Below, one piece after another: positions 18,055 through 26,339 of a stretch of 64,000 nucleotides of DNA (positions within the stretch are counted from its first letter, which is position 1; each line of letters opens with the position of its first letter). This DNA comes from Fidelibacterota bacterium (lineage in GTDB: Bacteria > Fidelibacterota > Marinisomatia > Marinisomatales > TCS55). The translations under genes were made by a program, and so were the position numbers. Where the stretch lies: positions 124,001 to 188,000 of the forward strand of contig JAAZYX010000020.1 of NCBI GenBank assembly GCA_014239435.1, read 5' to 3'. The notes under the pieces are model-generated. The model was not told where the DNA came from. It did no database searches and saw nothing but the letters and a program-made list of their open reading frames with translations.

Positions 18055-19674
18055 ATGAAATATTTCAATCAAAAGCAGGGCACAAGCAGGGTTTTTCTGT
18101 TGTTTTCGGGATGCATTGTTGCCGTTTTTATTGCGGTTCCATTTTTACAACAGCACTTTATTTCGGCTCAAAATCCGTATACTGTTCTCGAAAATAAAAT
18201 GAGGACTATGAATCAAATTTTATACCATGTAAATGATCTTTACTTTGAAGATGTTGATATGGAAAAACTCATGGATGGAGCTTTTTCCGGTATCATGAAA
18301 AAGCTCGATCCTCACTCTATTTACATCCCGGCTAAAAAGCAAAAAGATGTGGACGAACTATTTCGAGGGAAATTTCAGGGGATTGGAATTGAATTTGATA
18401 TTTTGAATGGATATATCACTGTGATTTCTCCGGTTGCCGACAGTCCATCAGAAAGGGTTGGATTGCTTCCTGGAGACCAAATAACTAGTATTGACGGTGA
18501 AGACGCGTTTCAAATAACCAAAGAAGAAGTATACCAAACCCTTCGCGGACCAAAGGGTACAAGCGTGGATTTAATGATCCGAAGAATTGGCGGTGAGGAA
18601 TTTCCTGTTACCATTGTTAGGGATGACATTCCTATCTACAGTGTGCGTACTGCTACCATGCTCGATGAAAAAACAGGCTATATTTGGTTAACACGGTTTT
18701 CAGCATCCACATCCGACGAAATGAAAACATCGCTCGAAAAACTTGAAAAGCTCGGAATGTCCCAGCTCATTTTGGACTTACGGATGAACAGTGGCGGCTA
18801 TCTTGAACAGGCAGCAGAAACGGCCAATATGTTCATTGCTAGGCCAGATACTTTGGTATACACCAAGGGAAAACAAAAAAAGGTAGAGCAGGTTTTTATA
18901 GCTGATCCCAAAAAAGGTAGAGAAGATTTCCCGTTAATAGTCCTGATTAACCGGGGATCTGCAAGCGCCAGCGAAATTGTTGCAGGCGCAGTACAAGATT
19001 TGGACCGTGGATTAATTGCCGGTGAAACCAGCTTCGGAAAGGGACTAGTTCAGCGGCAAATCCCAATGAGCGATGGCTCTGCGATACGAGTAACAATCGC
19101 CAGATATTTTACCCCAAGCGGGAGACTGATTCAAAGGCCGTACGAAGAAGGAAAAGATTTCGATTATTACAAAGAATTGTATGCAGAAGACCGAGAAGCA
19201 ACAATTGATTCTTTAATAAATCTCAGACCAAAATATAATACACGATTGGGGCGCGTCGTTTACGGAGGGGGAGGCATTACACCGGACAAATTTATTCCAC
19301 ATACATTTTCTCCGAAATCTGGAACACAAAAAATCTTAGCACATTCCAAACGCCCTCTGTTCAATTGGGGTTCGAACTACGCAAACGAGCATTGGGATGA
19401 ATTAACCAATTATAATGATTTTAAAAACAGTGAGTTGTCCGGAAAAGATTACAGTATATTTTTGGATTATTTAGGCGAACAAGGTATCAAACCAGATACA
19501 TCTGATTTGAACGATGACCGAAATTATTTGGTCACCATGTTGCGTGCCGAAATTGCCAGTGCAAGGTGGGGAAAGGATGCGGCATTCGGGATTAGAATTC
19601 GTGCTGACGACCAAATTATGACCGCATTTTCTTACTTTAATGAAGCTACTGCTTTCTTGCGATCTTCGCAGTAA
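18055..19674 (+). CDS. S41-family C-terminal processing protease (CtpA/Prc type)
   Basis: The 539-residue protein has one N-terminal membrane segment (about 14-35), a PDZ domain (about 105-190) and an S41 catalytic core. By the CtpB spacing (Ser, +25 Lys, +4 Gln), the catalytic residues are Ser304 in RGSASASE, Lys329 in FGKG and Gln333. It should cleave unfolded or tagged proteins in the periplasm at their C termini. A C-terminal region of about 150 residues after the core is lineage-specific. A 9-bp inverted repeat overlaps its stop and separates it from the ExbB gene. Confidence 0.9.
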   Translation: MKYFNQKQGTSRVFLLFSGCIVAVFIAVPFLQQHFISAQNPYTVLENKMRTMNQILYHVNDLYFEDVDMEKLMDGAFSGIMKKLDPHSIYIPAKKQKDVDELFRGKFQGIGIEFDILNGYITVISPVADSPSERVGLLPGDQITSIDGEDAFQITKEEVYQTLRGPKGTSVDLMIRRIGGEEFPVTIVRDDIPIYSVRTATMLDEKTGYIWLTRFSASTSDEMKTSLEKLEKLGMSQLILDLRMNSGGYLEQAAETANMFIARPDTLVYTKGKQKKVEQVFIADPKKGREDFPLIVLINRGSASASEIVAGAVQDLDRGLIAGETSFGKGLVQRQIPMSDGSAIRVTIARYFTPSGRLIQRPYEEGKDFDYYKELYAEDREATIDSLINLRPKYNTRLGRVVYGGGGITPDKFIPHTFSPKSGTQKILAHSKRPLFNWGSNYANEHWDELTNYNDFKNSELSGKDYSIFLDYLGEQGIKPDTSDLNDDRNYLVTMLRAEIASARWGKDAAFGIRIRADDQIMTAFSYFNEATAFLRSSQ

Positions 19675-19697
19675 ATTCCGCGTCTCGTCGCGGAATT
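19674..19697. repeat. 9-bp inverted repeat after the protease gene
   Basis: AATTCCGCG and CGCGGAATT flank a six-base loop, starting within the stop codon of the S41 protease gene. No T-run follows, so it may be an RNA-stabilising or attenuating hairpin rather than a true terminator. It lies upstream of the ExbB-ExbD-TonB genes. Confidence 0.6.
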
Positions 19698-19758
19698 AAC
19701 CGAGGGAGATAAACAACTTTGAAAGATATCAACTAACCACTTTACGGAGGTACAACCT

Positions 19759-20379
19759 ATGGTACAATATTTCATAGATGGCGGTCCTTTTATGTGGCCC
19801 ATTTTGCTATCACTGGTTTTCGGGCTGGCATTTGTTGGTGAACGCGCCTATTCATTGATTAAATCATCAATTGATTCAAAAAAGTTTTTTGATGATGTGA
19901 GTAGCACATTGAATGATAGCGGAGCTCAGGCGGCTTTGGAATTGTGTAATAATACTCATGGTCCTGTAGCGGAAATTTTTCATGCCGGTCTTTCCAGAAT
20001 GCACCGTGGACTCGGCACCGTAGAAAAAGCTATTCAAAATGCCGGTAGCCTTGAAATGTCTTTTCTTGAAAAAAACATGATATGGCTTAATGCGGTTATT
20101 ACCATTGCTCCAATGATTGGTTTTACGGGGACAGTTGTCGGTATGATTGGCGCGTTTGATGCTATCAAAGCTGCGAACGACATATCTCCGGCTGTGGTTG
20201 CCGGAGGAATTTCCCAAGCTCTCCTAACCACAGCATTTGGACTCGTTACGGCAATGATTATTCAGGTGTTCCAAAACTTTTTTGTATCCCGGATTGATAA
20301 ACTTATTCTGGAAATGGAAGAACATTCTGTTCAGCTTGTAGATCAGCTCTACGAACTGGAAGCAAAAAAGGCAGTATAA
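19759..20379 (+). CDS. exbB: ExbB/TolQ/MotA-family proton channel protein
   Basis: This is a 206-residue inner-membrane protein with three membrane segments (about 12-32, 108-132 and 150-175) and the family core (MIGFTGTVVGMIGAFDAI, then ISQALLTTAFGLVTAM). It forms the pentameric channel of a TonB-type energy transducer. GGAGG lies eight bases upstream of the ATG. The stop is immediately followed by the first ExbD gene, so the set is one operon ending in tonB. That context selects ExbB over TolQ. Confidence 0.9.
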   Translation: MVQYFIDGGPFMWPILLSLVFGLAFVGERAYSLIKSSIDSKKFFDDVSSTLNDSGAQAALELCNNTHGPVAEIFHAGLSRMHRGLGTVEKAIQNAGSLEMSFLEKNMIWLNAVITIAPMIGFTGTVVGMIGAFDAIKAANDISPAVVAGGISQALLTTAFGLVTAMIIQVFQNFFVSRIDKLILEMEEHSVQLVDQLYELEAKKAV

Positions 20380-20775
20380 ATGGCCGTGAAACGGCGAATT
20401 AAAGGAGGAGAAATCCCTACCTCTTCTATGGCAGATATTGCTTTTCTGCTTCTTATCTTTTTCCTCGTTACTACTACGATTGATATGGATAAAGGGCTTG
20501 GTATCATCCTGCCTGCGGAAGGGCAGGAAATGGAAATTAAGAAAAAGAATATCCTGAATTGTCTTATTAACTCCTCGGGGCAGGTTCTGCTTGGAGGAGA
20601 TCCAACCCCGGTAAGCGAAATCAACAAAGTCGTAAGAAGAAAAATCAAAGAAAACGATAAGCTGATTATTTCTGTAAAAGCGCACAATAAAACACCTTAC
20701 AAGTCATATGTGTCGGTAATTGATCAGCTTAAAATGGCCAATGCGACCAGAATTTCCATCGCAGATTCAGAATAA
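20380..20775 (+). CDS. exbD: ExbD/TolR-family protein, first copy
   Basis: The 131-residue protein has a short cytoplasmic start, one membrane helix that begins SSMADIAFLLLIFFLVTT, and a periplasmic domain. Asp19 at the start of the helix is the conserved proton-carrying aspartate. It starts immediately after exbB, with no spacer, and its stop overlaps the second ExbD start. The C-terminal part (VSVIDQLKMANATRISIAD) is the usual ExbD fold. Confidence 0.88.
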   Translation: MAVKRRIKGGEIPTSSMADIAFLLLIFFLVTTTIDMDKGLGIILPAEGQEMEIKKKNILNCLINSSGQVLLGGDPTPVSEINKVVRRKIKENDKLIISVKAHNKTPYKSYVSVIDQLKMANATRISIADSE

Positions 20776-21185
20776 TGGCTTTCAACAGAAAAACCCAACT
20801 TGACACTGAGATTCCAACGGCTTCTATGCCGGACATTATTTTTATGCTACTCATCTTTTTTATGGTCACAACAGTTCTTAGAGAATATTCAGGTTTGCCG
20901 ATTGAATTGCCACGAGCGAAACGTATTGAAAAGCTAAAATCAAAACGCCATACATCTCATATTTGGGTTTCAAAAGACGGACTTATTTCTATAGAAGATA
21001 AACTGTATGACGTTGCCAGCGTCCGGCATGTCATGTATGAAAAACGTGTTTCTGACCCACAACTTACTGTTTCGTTAAAAGCGGATGAATCTGCAAAAAT
21101 GAAGCTTATTTCCGGACTTCATGTTGAGCTCCGAAAAGCAGATGCGCTAAAATTGAACTATTCAACCAAAACAGCCGTAGACTAA
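20775..21185 (+). CDS. exbD: ExbD/TolR-family protein, second copy
   Basis: The 136-residue paralogue of the preceding gene has the conserved helix TASMPDIIFMLLIFFMVTT, with the proton-binding aspartate at residue 20. The periplasmic domain differs clearly from the first copy, so the pair may form a heterodimer in the ExbB channel. Its start overlaps the upstream stop by one base and tonB begins two bases after its stop. ExbB with two ExbD genes and TonB is a known arrangement in Bacteroidota-like genomes. Confidence 0.88.
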   Translation: MAFNRKTQLDTEIPTASMPDIIFMLLIFFMVTTVLREYSGLPIELPRAKRIEKLKSKRHTSHIWVSKDGLISIEDKLYDVASVRHVMYEKRVSDPQLTVSLKADESAKMKLISGLHVELRKADALKLNYSTKTAVD

Positions 21186-21187
21186 AT

Positions 21188-21817
21188 ATGGGACTAAGCG
21201 GAAACGAATTAATGACGTTAAAAAACCAGTATCGGATTACGGTGCGAATGGCTGGGCTTACCGGAATTTTATTGATCACTTTTGGGTTTTTAATTTTTCC
21301 AAGAGGTGCCGTTGTGATGGATTTGGATGAAGGCGTTCAAATAATCATTGAGCAAATTGACATTCCACAAACAGAGCAATTTGATCAGCCTCCGCCGCCT
21401 GCAAGGCCATCCGTCCCTGTGGAATCGGAAAGCGAAGATATTGCCGATGATGTAACTCTAGATGAATTTGATTTAGCCGGATTTGATCCATGGGCGGCAG
21501 CGCCGCCTCCACCAGAAGGTCCGCGTGTAAGATTTATTCCTTACGATGACCCTCCACAGCCCCTTTCACGTATCAATCCAAAATACCCGGACATTGCCCA
21601 GGAGGCCGGGATCGAAGGCACCGTTGTCATACAGGTGTTTATTGATAAAAAAGGTAGGGTTCAGGATATGCAAGTTCTAAAAGGTATTCCAAATACAGGG
21701 CTTGATGAAGCAGCAATGGAAGCAATTCGAAAAACAAGATTTACTCCAGCAAAACAACGAGACCGGCCGGTAGGTGTTTGGATTTCAATCCCGGTAAATT
21801 TTAGGCTCAAAAACTAA
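21188..21817 (+). CDS. tonB: TonB energy transducer
   Basis: The 209-residue protein has one N-terminal membrane helix (about 22-40), a proline-rich and acidic linker (PPPPARPSVPVE, PPPPEGP) and a C-terminal TonB domain. The domain contains INPKYPDIAQEAGIEGTVVI and ends in RPVGVWISIPVNFRLKN. It transmits the energy of the ExbBD channel to outer-membrane receptors. An ATG at 21212 is an alternative start with little effect. The gene ends just before a strong bidirectional terminator. Confidence 0.92.
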   Translation: MGLSGNELMTLKNQYRITVRMAGLTGILLITFGFLIFPRGAVVMDLDEGVQIIIEQIDIPQTEQFDQPPPPARPSVPVESESEDIADDVTLDEFDLAGFDPWAAAPPPPEGPRVRFIPYDDPPQPLSRINPKYPDIAQEAGIEGTVVIQVFIDKKGRVQDMQVLKGIPNTGLDEAAMEAIRKTRFTPAKQRDRPVGVWISIPVNFRLKN

Positions 21818-21832
21818 TCAGCTATAGATACC

Positions 21833-21858
21833 AAAAAGGCCGCAGCTGCGGCCTTTTT
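21833..21858. terminator. bidirectional intrinsic terminator between tonB and sdhB
   Basis: An 11-bp perfect stem (AAAAAGGCCGC and GCGGCCTTTTT) encloses an AGCT loop, with T-runs in both directions. It separates the convergent tonB operon and the sdh operon and serves both; the minus-strand sdhB stop lies inside its T-tract. Confidence 0.9.
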
Positions 21859-22607
21859 TATTTCTTCCTAAATAACCACCTAAACAATTTTACTACTGGA
21901 TCATAATACCGATCCACAACCCGCTCTTTTAATGGGATGATGCCGTTGTCTGTGATTTGAATATGCTCCGGGCACACATCTGTACAGCAACGAGTAATAT
22001 TACACATACCTGAGCCGTAAGAATCTTTTATGTCCGGGATTCTATCCTCTGTGTCAATCGGGTGCATTTCAAGGCTAGCAAGACGAATCATAAAACGCGG
22101 CCCTACAAATGCGTCCTTGCGGTTATGGTCCCGCAAGACATGGCACACATTCTGACATAAATAACATTCAATACATTTCCGAAATTCCTGAACGCGATCT
22201 ATGTCTTCCTGCATCATAACATAGTCACCATTCTCATTACGCTTGTGGGGATCGGGTTTAAAAGGTGCGATGCGCTTATTCTGCTCATAATTCCAGGATA
22301 CTTCCGGGACCAAATCTTTCATTATCGGGAAAGCTTTTAATGGGCGGATAGAAATTGTTTCATCCGCACCATATTCATTCATTCGGGTCATGCAGGCCAG
22401 CTTGGGTTTCCCATTGATCTCAACACTGCATGATCCACATTTCCCGGCTTTACAGTTCCAGCGAACAGCAAGATCTCCAGCCTGTTCTGCTTGGATTCGG
22501 TGAATAACATCCAGCACTACCATCCCCTGATCAACCTCTGTTTTATACTGCTCCATCGTTCCTTCATTGTTATCACCGCGGTAAATCTGAAAATTTCGCA
22601 AACGCAT
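21858..22607 (-). CDS. sdhB: succinate dehydrogenase iron-sulfur subunit
   Basis: The 249-residue SdhB carries three iron-sulfur clusters. The [2Fe-2S] cysteines are Cys52, Cys57, Cys60 and Cys72. The ferredoxin-like domain contains CIECYLCQNVC (Cys145, 148, 151 and 155) and CNITRCCTDVCPEH (Cys202, 207, 208 and 212), which hold the [4Fe-4S] and [3Fe-4S] clusters. It passes electrons from the flavoprotein to quinone. The gene is last in the sdh operon, one base after sdhA, and ends at the shared terminator. Confidence 0.95.
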   Translation of the reverse strand: MRLRNFQIYRGDNNEGTMEQYKTEVDQGMVVLDVIHRIQAEQAGDLAVRWNCKAGKCGSCSVEINGKPKLACMTRMNEYGADETISIRPLKAFPIMKDLVPEVSWNYEQNKRIAPFKPDPHKRNENGDYVMMQEDIDRVQEFRKCIECYLCQNVCHVLRDHNRKDAFVGPRFMIRLASLEMHPIDTEDRIPDIKDSYGSGMCNITRCCTDVCPEHIQITDNGIIPLKERVVDRYYDPVVKLFRWLFRKK

Positions 22608-22608
22608 A

Positions 22609-24459
22609 TTATATTTTGCCCGCCGCTTCCCTACTCACTTCTTCTTCAATTTCTTCTATGGACAAATTAGCAATTCGTTCCAGTTCTGAATCCGGGTTTT
22701 CTCGTTCAACGGTTTCCACAGACATGCTTCCGTCTTCTGATTTCCTCACCACAATATTAACTTTGAGCCACTCATCGCGTTCCCCCTCAAAATCTATCCG
22801 GGTGTGTGCGCCTCTGCTTTCTTTGCGCATTCTAGCGGCTCTTGCCACTGCCTCAGAAGTGATAAGAAGGTTTCTTAGAGAAATAGCTTCGTGCCAACCC
22901 GGATTGAATTGGCTGGATCCATCTGCCTTCACTTTATGAAAATCATCCCAAAGTATTTCAATATCAGAGATTCCCCTAGAAAGGAGTTCATCATCTCGCA
23001 CAATGCCAACATGGTTCTGCATTGTGTCCTGAAGTCTCTCGTGGATCAAATAGGGGTTTTCACCGCTTTCCCGATTCAAAATATCTGTGGCAGAACGAAT
23101 AATGGCTTTTACCTGAGTTTCATCTAGATCCGGTTCAGACTGTCCGGACTGTACAAAATTCGCCGCTCCTTCTCCGGCAAGTTTCCCACATACAAGCAGA
23201 TCGGATAGTGAATTTCCGCCCAACCTATTTGCTCCATGCACGCCGGCAGCGCATTCCCCAGCAGCAAATAATCCAGGGACACAGGTCATTTGTGAATCAG
23301 GATCAACGCGCACTCCACCCATAAAATAATGCAAAGTTGGACCGACCTCCATGGGTTCTTCGGTGATGTCCAATTCTGCCAAGACTTTAAATTGGTGATA
23401 CATGGAAGGCAGTTTCTTTTGTATATCTTCTGCGTTGCGCCGACTAGCAATATCTAAAAAGGCGCCGCCGTGGGGTGAGCCTAGCCCTGCTTTAACTTCT
23501 TTTCGGATTGCCCTAGCGACAACGTCTCGAGTCAGAAGTTCTGGCGGCCTGCGAGCATCCTTATCTCCTTCTAGCCATCGCGCAGCTTCTTTTTCGGTAT
23601 CTGCTGTTTCAGCGGAAAATCGTTCAGGAATATTATCAAACATAAACCGCTGACCCTCACTATTAACCAAAATACCGCCTTCCCCGCGCACTCCTTCGGT
23701 GACAAGTATTCCGCGGACAGATGGCGGCCAAATCATTCCTGTGGGATGAAACTGGGTAAATTCTATGTCCATTAGTTCGGCTCCGGCCTCATAGGCCATG
23801 CCGTAGCCATCGCCAGTATACTCCCAAGAATTGGAAGTAATTTTCCAGGCCTTTCCACCGCCTCCCGTAGCGAGAATTACTGCTTTGGATTTAAAGATTA
23901 CAAATTCGCCTGTTTCTCGCCACATGCCGACCATTCCTGAAATCCGGTCACCATCTTTCAATAAATCCAAACCGGTGCATTCCATATATACATCAATTCC
24001 CTGATGGATTCCATAATCTTGGAGCGTACGTATTATTTCAAGCCCCGTCCTATCGCCAACATGGGCTAATCTTGGATATCGGTGGCCGCCAAAATTCCGT
24101 TGGTTAATTAAACCTGATTTTGTGCGATCAAAAACAGCTCCCCATTCTTCTAATTCTCTGACCCTTTCTGGTGCTTCTTTTGCATGTAGCTCGGCCATGC
24201 GCCAATTGTTTAAAAATTTCCCACCACGCATTGTGTCCCGAAAATGAACCTTCCAATTATCTCGGGAATCAACATTGCCCAATGCCGCTGCTACTCCACC
24301 TTCAGCCATCACGGTATGTGCTTTGCCTAAAAGAGATTTGCAAACCAATCCGGTACTGAGTCCTTGCATGGAACATTCAATGGCCGCCCTGAGCCCTGCG
24401 CCACCGGCACCAAGCACTATAACATCGTGTTCAATGGTTTTAATTTCTGAAATATTCAT
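22609..24459 (-). CDS. sdhA: succinate dehydrogenase flavoprotein subunit
   Basis: The 616-residue flavoprotein has the FAD-binding GAGGAGLRAA (residues 18-26 region) and KAHTVMAEGG, in which His48 is the expected covalent FAD ligand. HFRDTMRGG, the substrate-site TQFHPTGM and the FAD-site HGANRLGGNSLSDLLVCG also fit SdhA/FrdA. It oxidises succinate to fumarate or the reverse on the cytoplasmic side. It lies between the membrane subunit gene (no spacer) and sdhB. Direction in vivo cannot be read from sequence. Confidence 0.95.
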   Translation of the reverse strand: MNISEIKTIEHDVIVLGAGGAGLRAAIECSMQGLSTGLVCKSLLGKAHTVMAEGGVAAALGNVDSRDNWKVHFRDTMRGGKFLNNWRMAELHAKEAPERVRELEEWGAVFDRTKSGLINQRNFGGHRYPRLAHVGDRTGLEIIRTLQDYGIHQGIDVYMECTGLDLLKDGDRISGMVGMWRETGEFVIFKSKAVILATGGGGKAWKITSNSWEYTGDGYGMAYEAGAELMDIEFTQFHPTGMIWPPSVRGILVTEGVRGEGGILVNSEGQRFMFDNIPERFSAETADTEKEAARWLEGDKDARRPPELLTRDVVARAIRKEVKAGLGSPHGGAFLDIASRRNAEDIQKKLPSMYHQFKVLAELDITEEPMEVGPTLHYFMGGVRVDPDSQMTCVPGLFAAGECAAGVHGANRLGGNSLSDLLVCGKLAGEGAANFVQSGQSEPDLDETQVKAIIRSATDILNRESGENPYLIHERLQDTMQNHVGIVRDDELLSRGISDIEILWDDFHKVKADGSSQFNPGWHEAISLRNLLITSEAVARAARMRKESRGAHTRIDFEGERDEWLKVNIVVRKSEDGSMSVETVERENPDSELERIANLSIEEIEEEVSREAAGKI

Positions 24460-25305
24460 TTAGTTGCTCCAAGTGCTGTAATCTACCCATTGTCCGCTTG
24501 CAACCATTCTTACATAAATATCGGCAAAGGCTACCCAAAGCATACTGGCCCAAGCCCAAAACATGTGGCGGCCATTCAGCCAAGAAACACCCTTCCACAC
24601 TTTATATCGTATGGTTGGTTCGCCATTTGGGCAGGTAAAACAATCCTGACTGCCGCCTGTAATATGCCTAAACGCGTGGCATCCGAATGCGTAGCCTGCC
24701 AGTAAAATCGGATTAATGATTAGGATGATGGATCCCACGCCAATTCCAAAATCACCTCCCCGGAATAAAGATAAAATTCCATCGTAAGAAAGTATCGCTA
24801 CAAAGCCAAGTGCAATATAAAGGGTGTACCTGTGCAGGTTTTGAAAAACGAGGAGCATTGTTTCTCCTTTATAATTTTTCTGTGGTACGCCCTCAACAGC
24901 ACAGGCTGGCGGGGACATAAAATAGGCACGGTAATAAAATTTACGATAATAATAACATGTCATCCGAAAGGACAGTGGCCCTGCAAGGATTAATATAGCG
25001 GGAGTTGCGGGAATGAGTTTTGGCCACCAGCCGGGCCATGACCCAAACCAAGCATGGTCCAGAGGCGCCGAACCAGAAACACCTTCTTTAATAAATAACA
25101 GTGGTGAATAAAAGGGTGAAAGGTAGCCACCAAACCCATCCTGTCCGGCGCTCCACCAATAATGGTCCCCCTGAAACATAGCCCATGTTGTATAGATTAC
25201 GAAGGCCAGGAAGCCTAATCCAGTCCATAGGGGTTCGAACCACCACTTATCAGTACGTCTGGATGCTAAGAATCCTGTAATATGCCCACCGGTAATTTTA
25301 GTCAT
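24460..25305 (-). CDS. sdhC: succinate dehydrogenase membrane subunit, Sdh1-like
   Basis: This is a single 281-residue membrane subunit with about five helices, much larger than the 120-130-residue SdhC and SdhD of the E. coli enzyme. The pattern RMTCYYYRKFYYRAYF followed by SPPACAVEG resembles the large anchor of mycobacterial Sdh1-type enzymes. It should bind quinone and possibly heme or iron-sulfur clusters and anchor SdhAB in the inner membrane. It is the first sdh gene and its stop abuts the sdhA start. The subfamily assignment rests on remembered resemblance. Confidence 0.75.
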   Translation of the reverse strand: MTKITGGHITGFLASRRTDKWWFEPLWTGLGFLAFVIYTTWAMFQGDHYWWSAGQDGFGGYLSPFYSPLLFIKEGVSGSAPLDHAWFGSWPGWWPKLIPATPAILILAGPLSFRMTCYYYRKFYYRAYFMSPPACAVEGVPQKNYKGETMLLVFQNLHRYTLYIALGFVAILSYDGILSLFRGGDFGIGVGSIILIINPILLAGYAFGCHAFRHITGGSQDCFTCPNGEPTIRYKVWKGVSWLNGRHMFWAWASMLWVAFADIYVRMVASGQWVDYSTWSN

Positions 25306-25401
25306 AAAAAATCAGCAATTGAAGATTGGTTGGTCAATCATATTATTTCATTTCATAATTATTAGCAATACCTTAAAAAATAATTTAAATCATAAAGCCC
25401 G

Positions 25402-25809
25402 TTAAATCCTGCCTGAAAGCAGGGCTCCGAGGTGAGAGCCGTAATGCAAAAGGCCTACAAGCACCAAGCCAACAACAAAATAGGGTTTCCCGGATATGAA
25501 TATTTTGGGTTCAATTTTTTTCCGCCAAACCCACAAGCCCGCAAATCCTAGAATGGAAAGAATTTGCACAGATCCATGTGTTGAAAATATTGGGAAGGGA
25601 TTATCCATGTGTCCGAAGTTTCCATCGGCGATAGTGCCGGTTATTATACCGGCTATAGCAAACAACAATCCAAAATTCAAGTTCCATGCTCCCGCATTCA
25701 ATAAAGAAGTATTCTTAATCATTATTCCTGCGCCATCGCTTAAAACCGAAATCGTAAGTAATGCAATCGGGAAATGGATTACCATGGGATGAAGATCGGT
25801 TATGGTCAT
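25402..25809 (-). CDS. DUF2231-like small membrane protein
   Basis: The 135-residue protein begins LHPMVIHFPIALLTISVLSD, the hallmark of DUF2231 membrane proteins with their HP-x(3)-HFPIAL start, and has four helices. Histidines near helix ends (LHPMVIHFP, FGHMDNPF, HYGSH) could be metal or heme ligands, but this is not shown. Its start overlaps the stop of the upstream gene by four bases. It is 97 bases upstream of the sdh genes on the same strand and might be read into them. Confidence 0.65.
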   Translation of the reverse strand: MTITDLHPMVIHFPIALLTISVLSDGAGIMIKNTSLLNAGAWNLNFGLLFAIAGIITGTIADGNFGHMDNPFPIFSTHGSVQILSILGFAGLWVWRKKIEPKIFISGKPYFVVGLVLVGLLHYGSHLGALLSGRI

Positions 25810-26264
25810 AAATCGAGTTTATTTAATTTTAATGTTGCCATGACACTTGTTAGGAAACATATCATATGTACATGCGAAAGATAGACAAAATGTGAAATGG
25901 GAATAAAGCGATATTCAATACAATAAATACCAATCAGCATTACTCCTAAAATAGGAAGAATTGTATTTCTCGCAAGCGCTGTTCCCAGGCGAGTCGTAAA
26001 AACAAAACTCAAAATCAATGCCCCGACAGCAAGCAGCCACAAACCGAAAAACCTGTACAATAGCGTGAGGTACTGTGGCAATTTCTGGTTGACGTCCTGC
26101 GCAAATAATTCGCCGTATGAAAGTCCGAGCAATGCTTCATTCGCTGTTTTGTCCAACATCCACGGCTCATCGGAAAGCATCCACCCTGGTGCAAGAAAGA
26201 CGGCCGTCAGCCCAATAAACGCAACGGGCATCCAAACAAGATTGTGTAAAGATTTTTGCGACAT
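25806..26264 (-). CDS. four-helix membrane protein, function unknown
   Basis: I do not recognise this 152-residue protein. It has four membrane helices (about 8-26, 68-90, 98-118 and 124-142), a periplasmic-type loop after the first helix, and His/Tyr-rich ends (PISHFVYLSHVHMICF). Its stop overlaps the start of the DUF2231-like gene, so the pair is translationally coupled and probably works together. It is divergent from the gamma-glutamyltransferase gene across about 75 bases. Confidence 0.55.
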   Translation of the reverse strand: MSQKSLHNLVWMPVAFIGLTAVFLAPGWMLSDEPWMLDKTANEALLGLSYGELFAQDVNQKLPQYLTLLYRFFGLWLLAVGALILSFVFTTRLGTALARNTILPILGVMLIGIYCIEYRFIPISHFVYLSHVHMICFLTSVMATLKLNKLDL

Positions 26265-26339
26265 AAATAAACTTACTCACGCCATTGAATTATTACAGCC
26301 TTGTTTTGTGCGGTATACGCAATTAGTTTAATTGCCATT

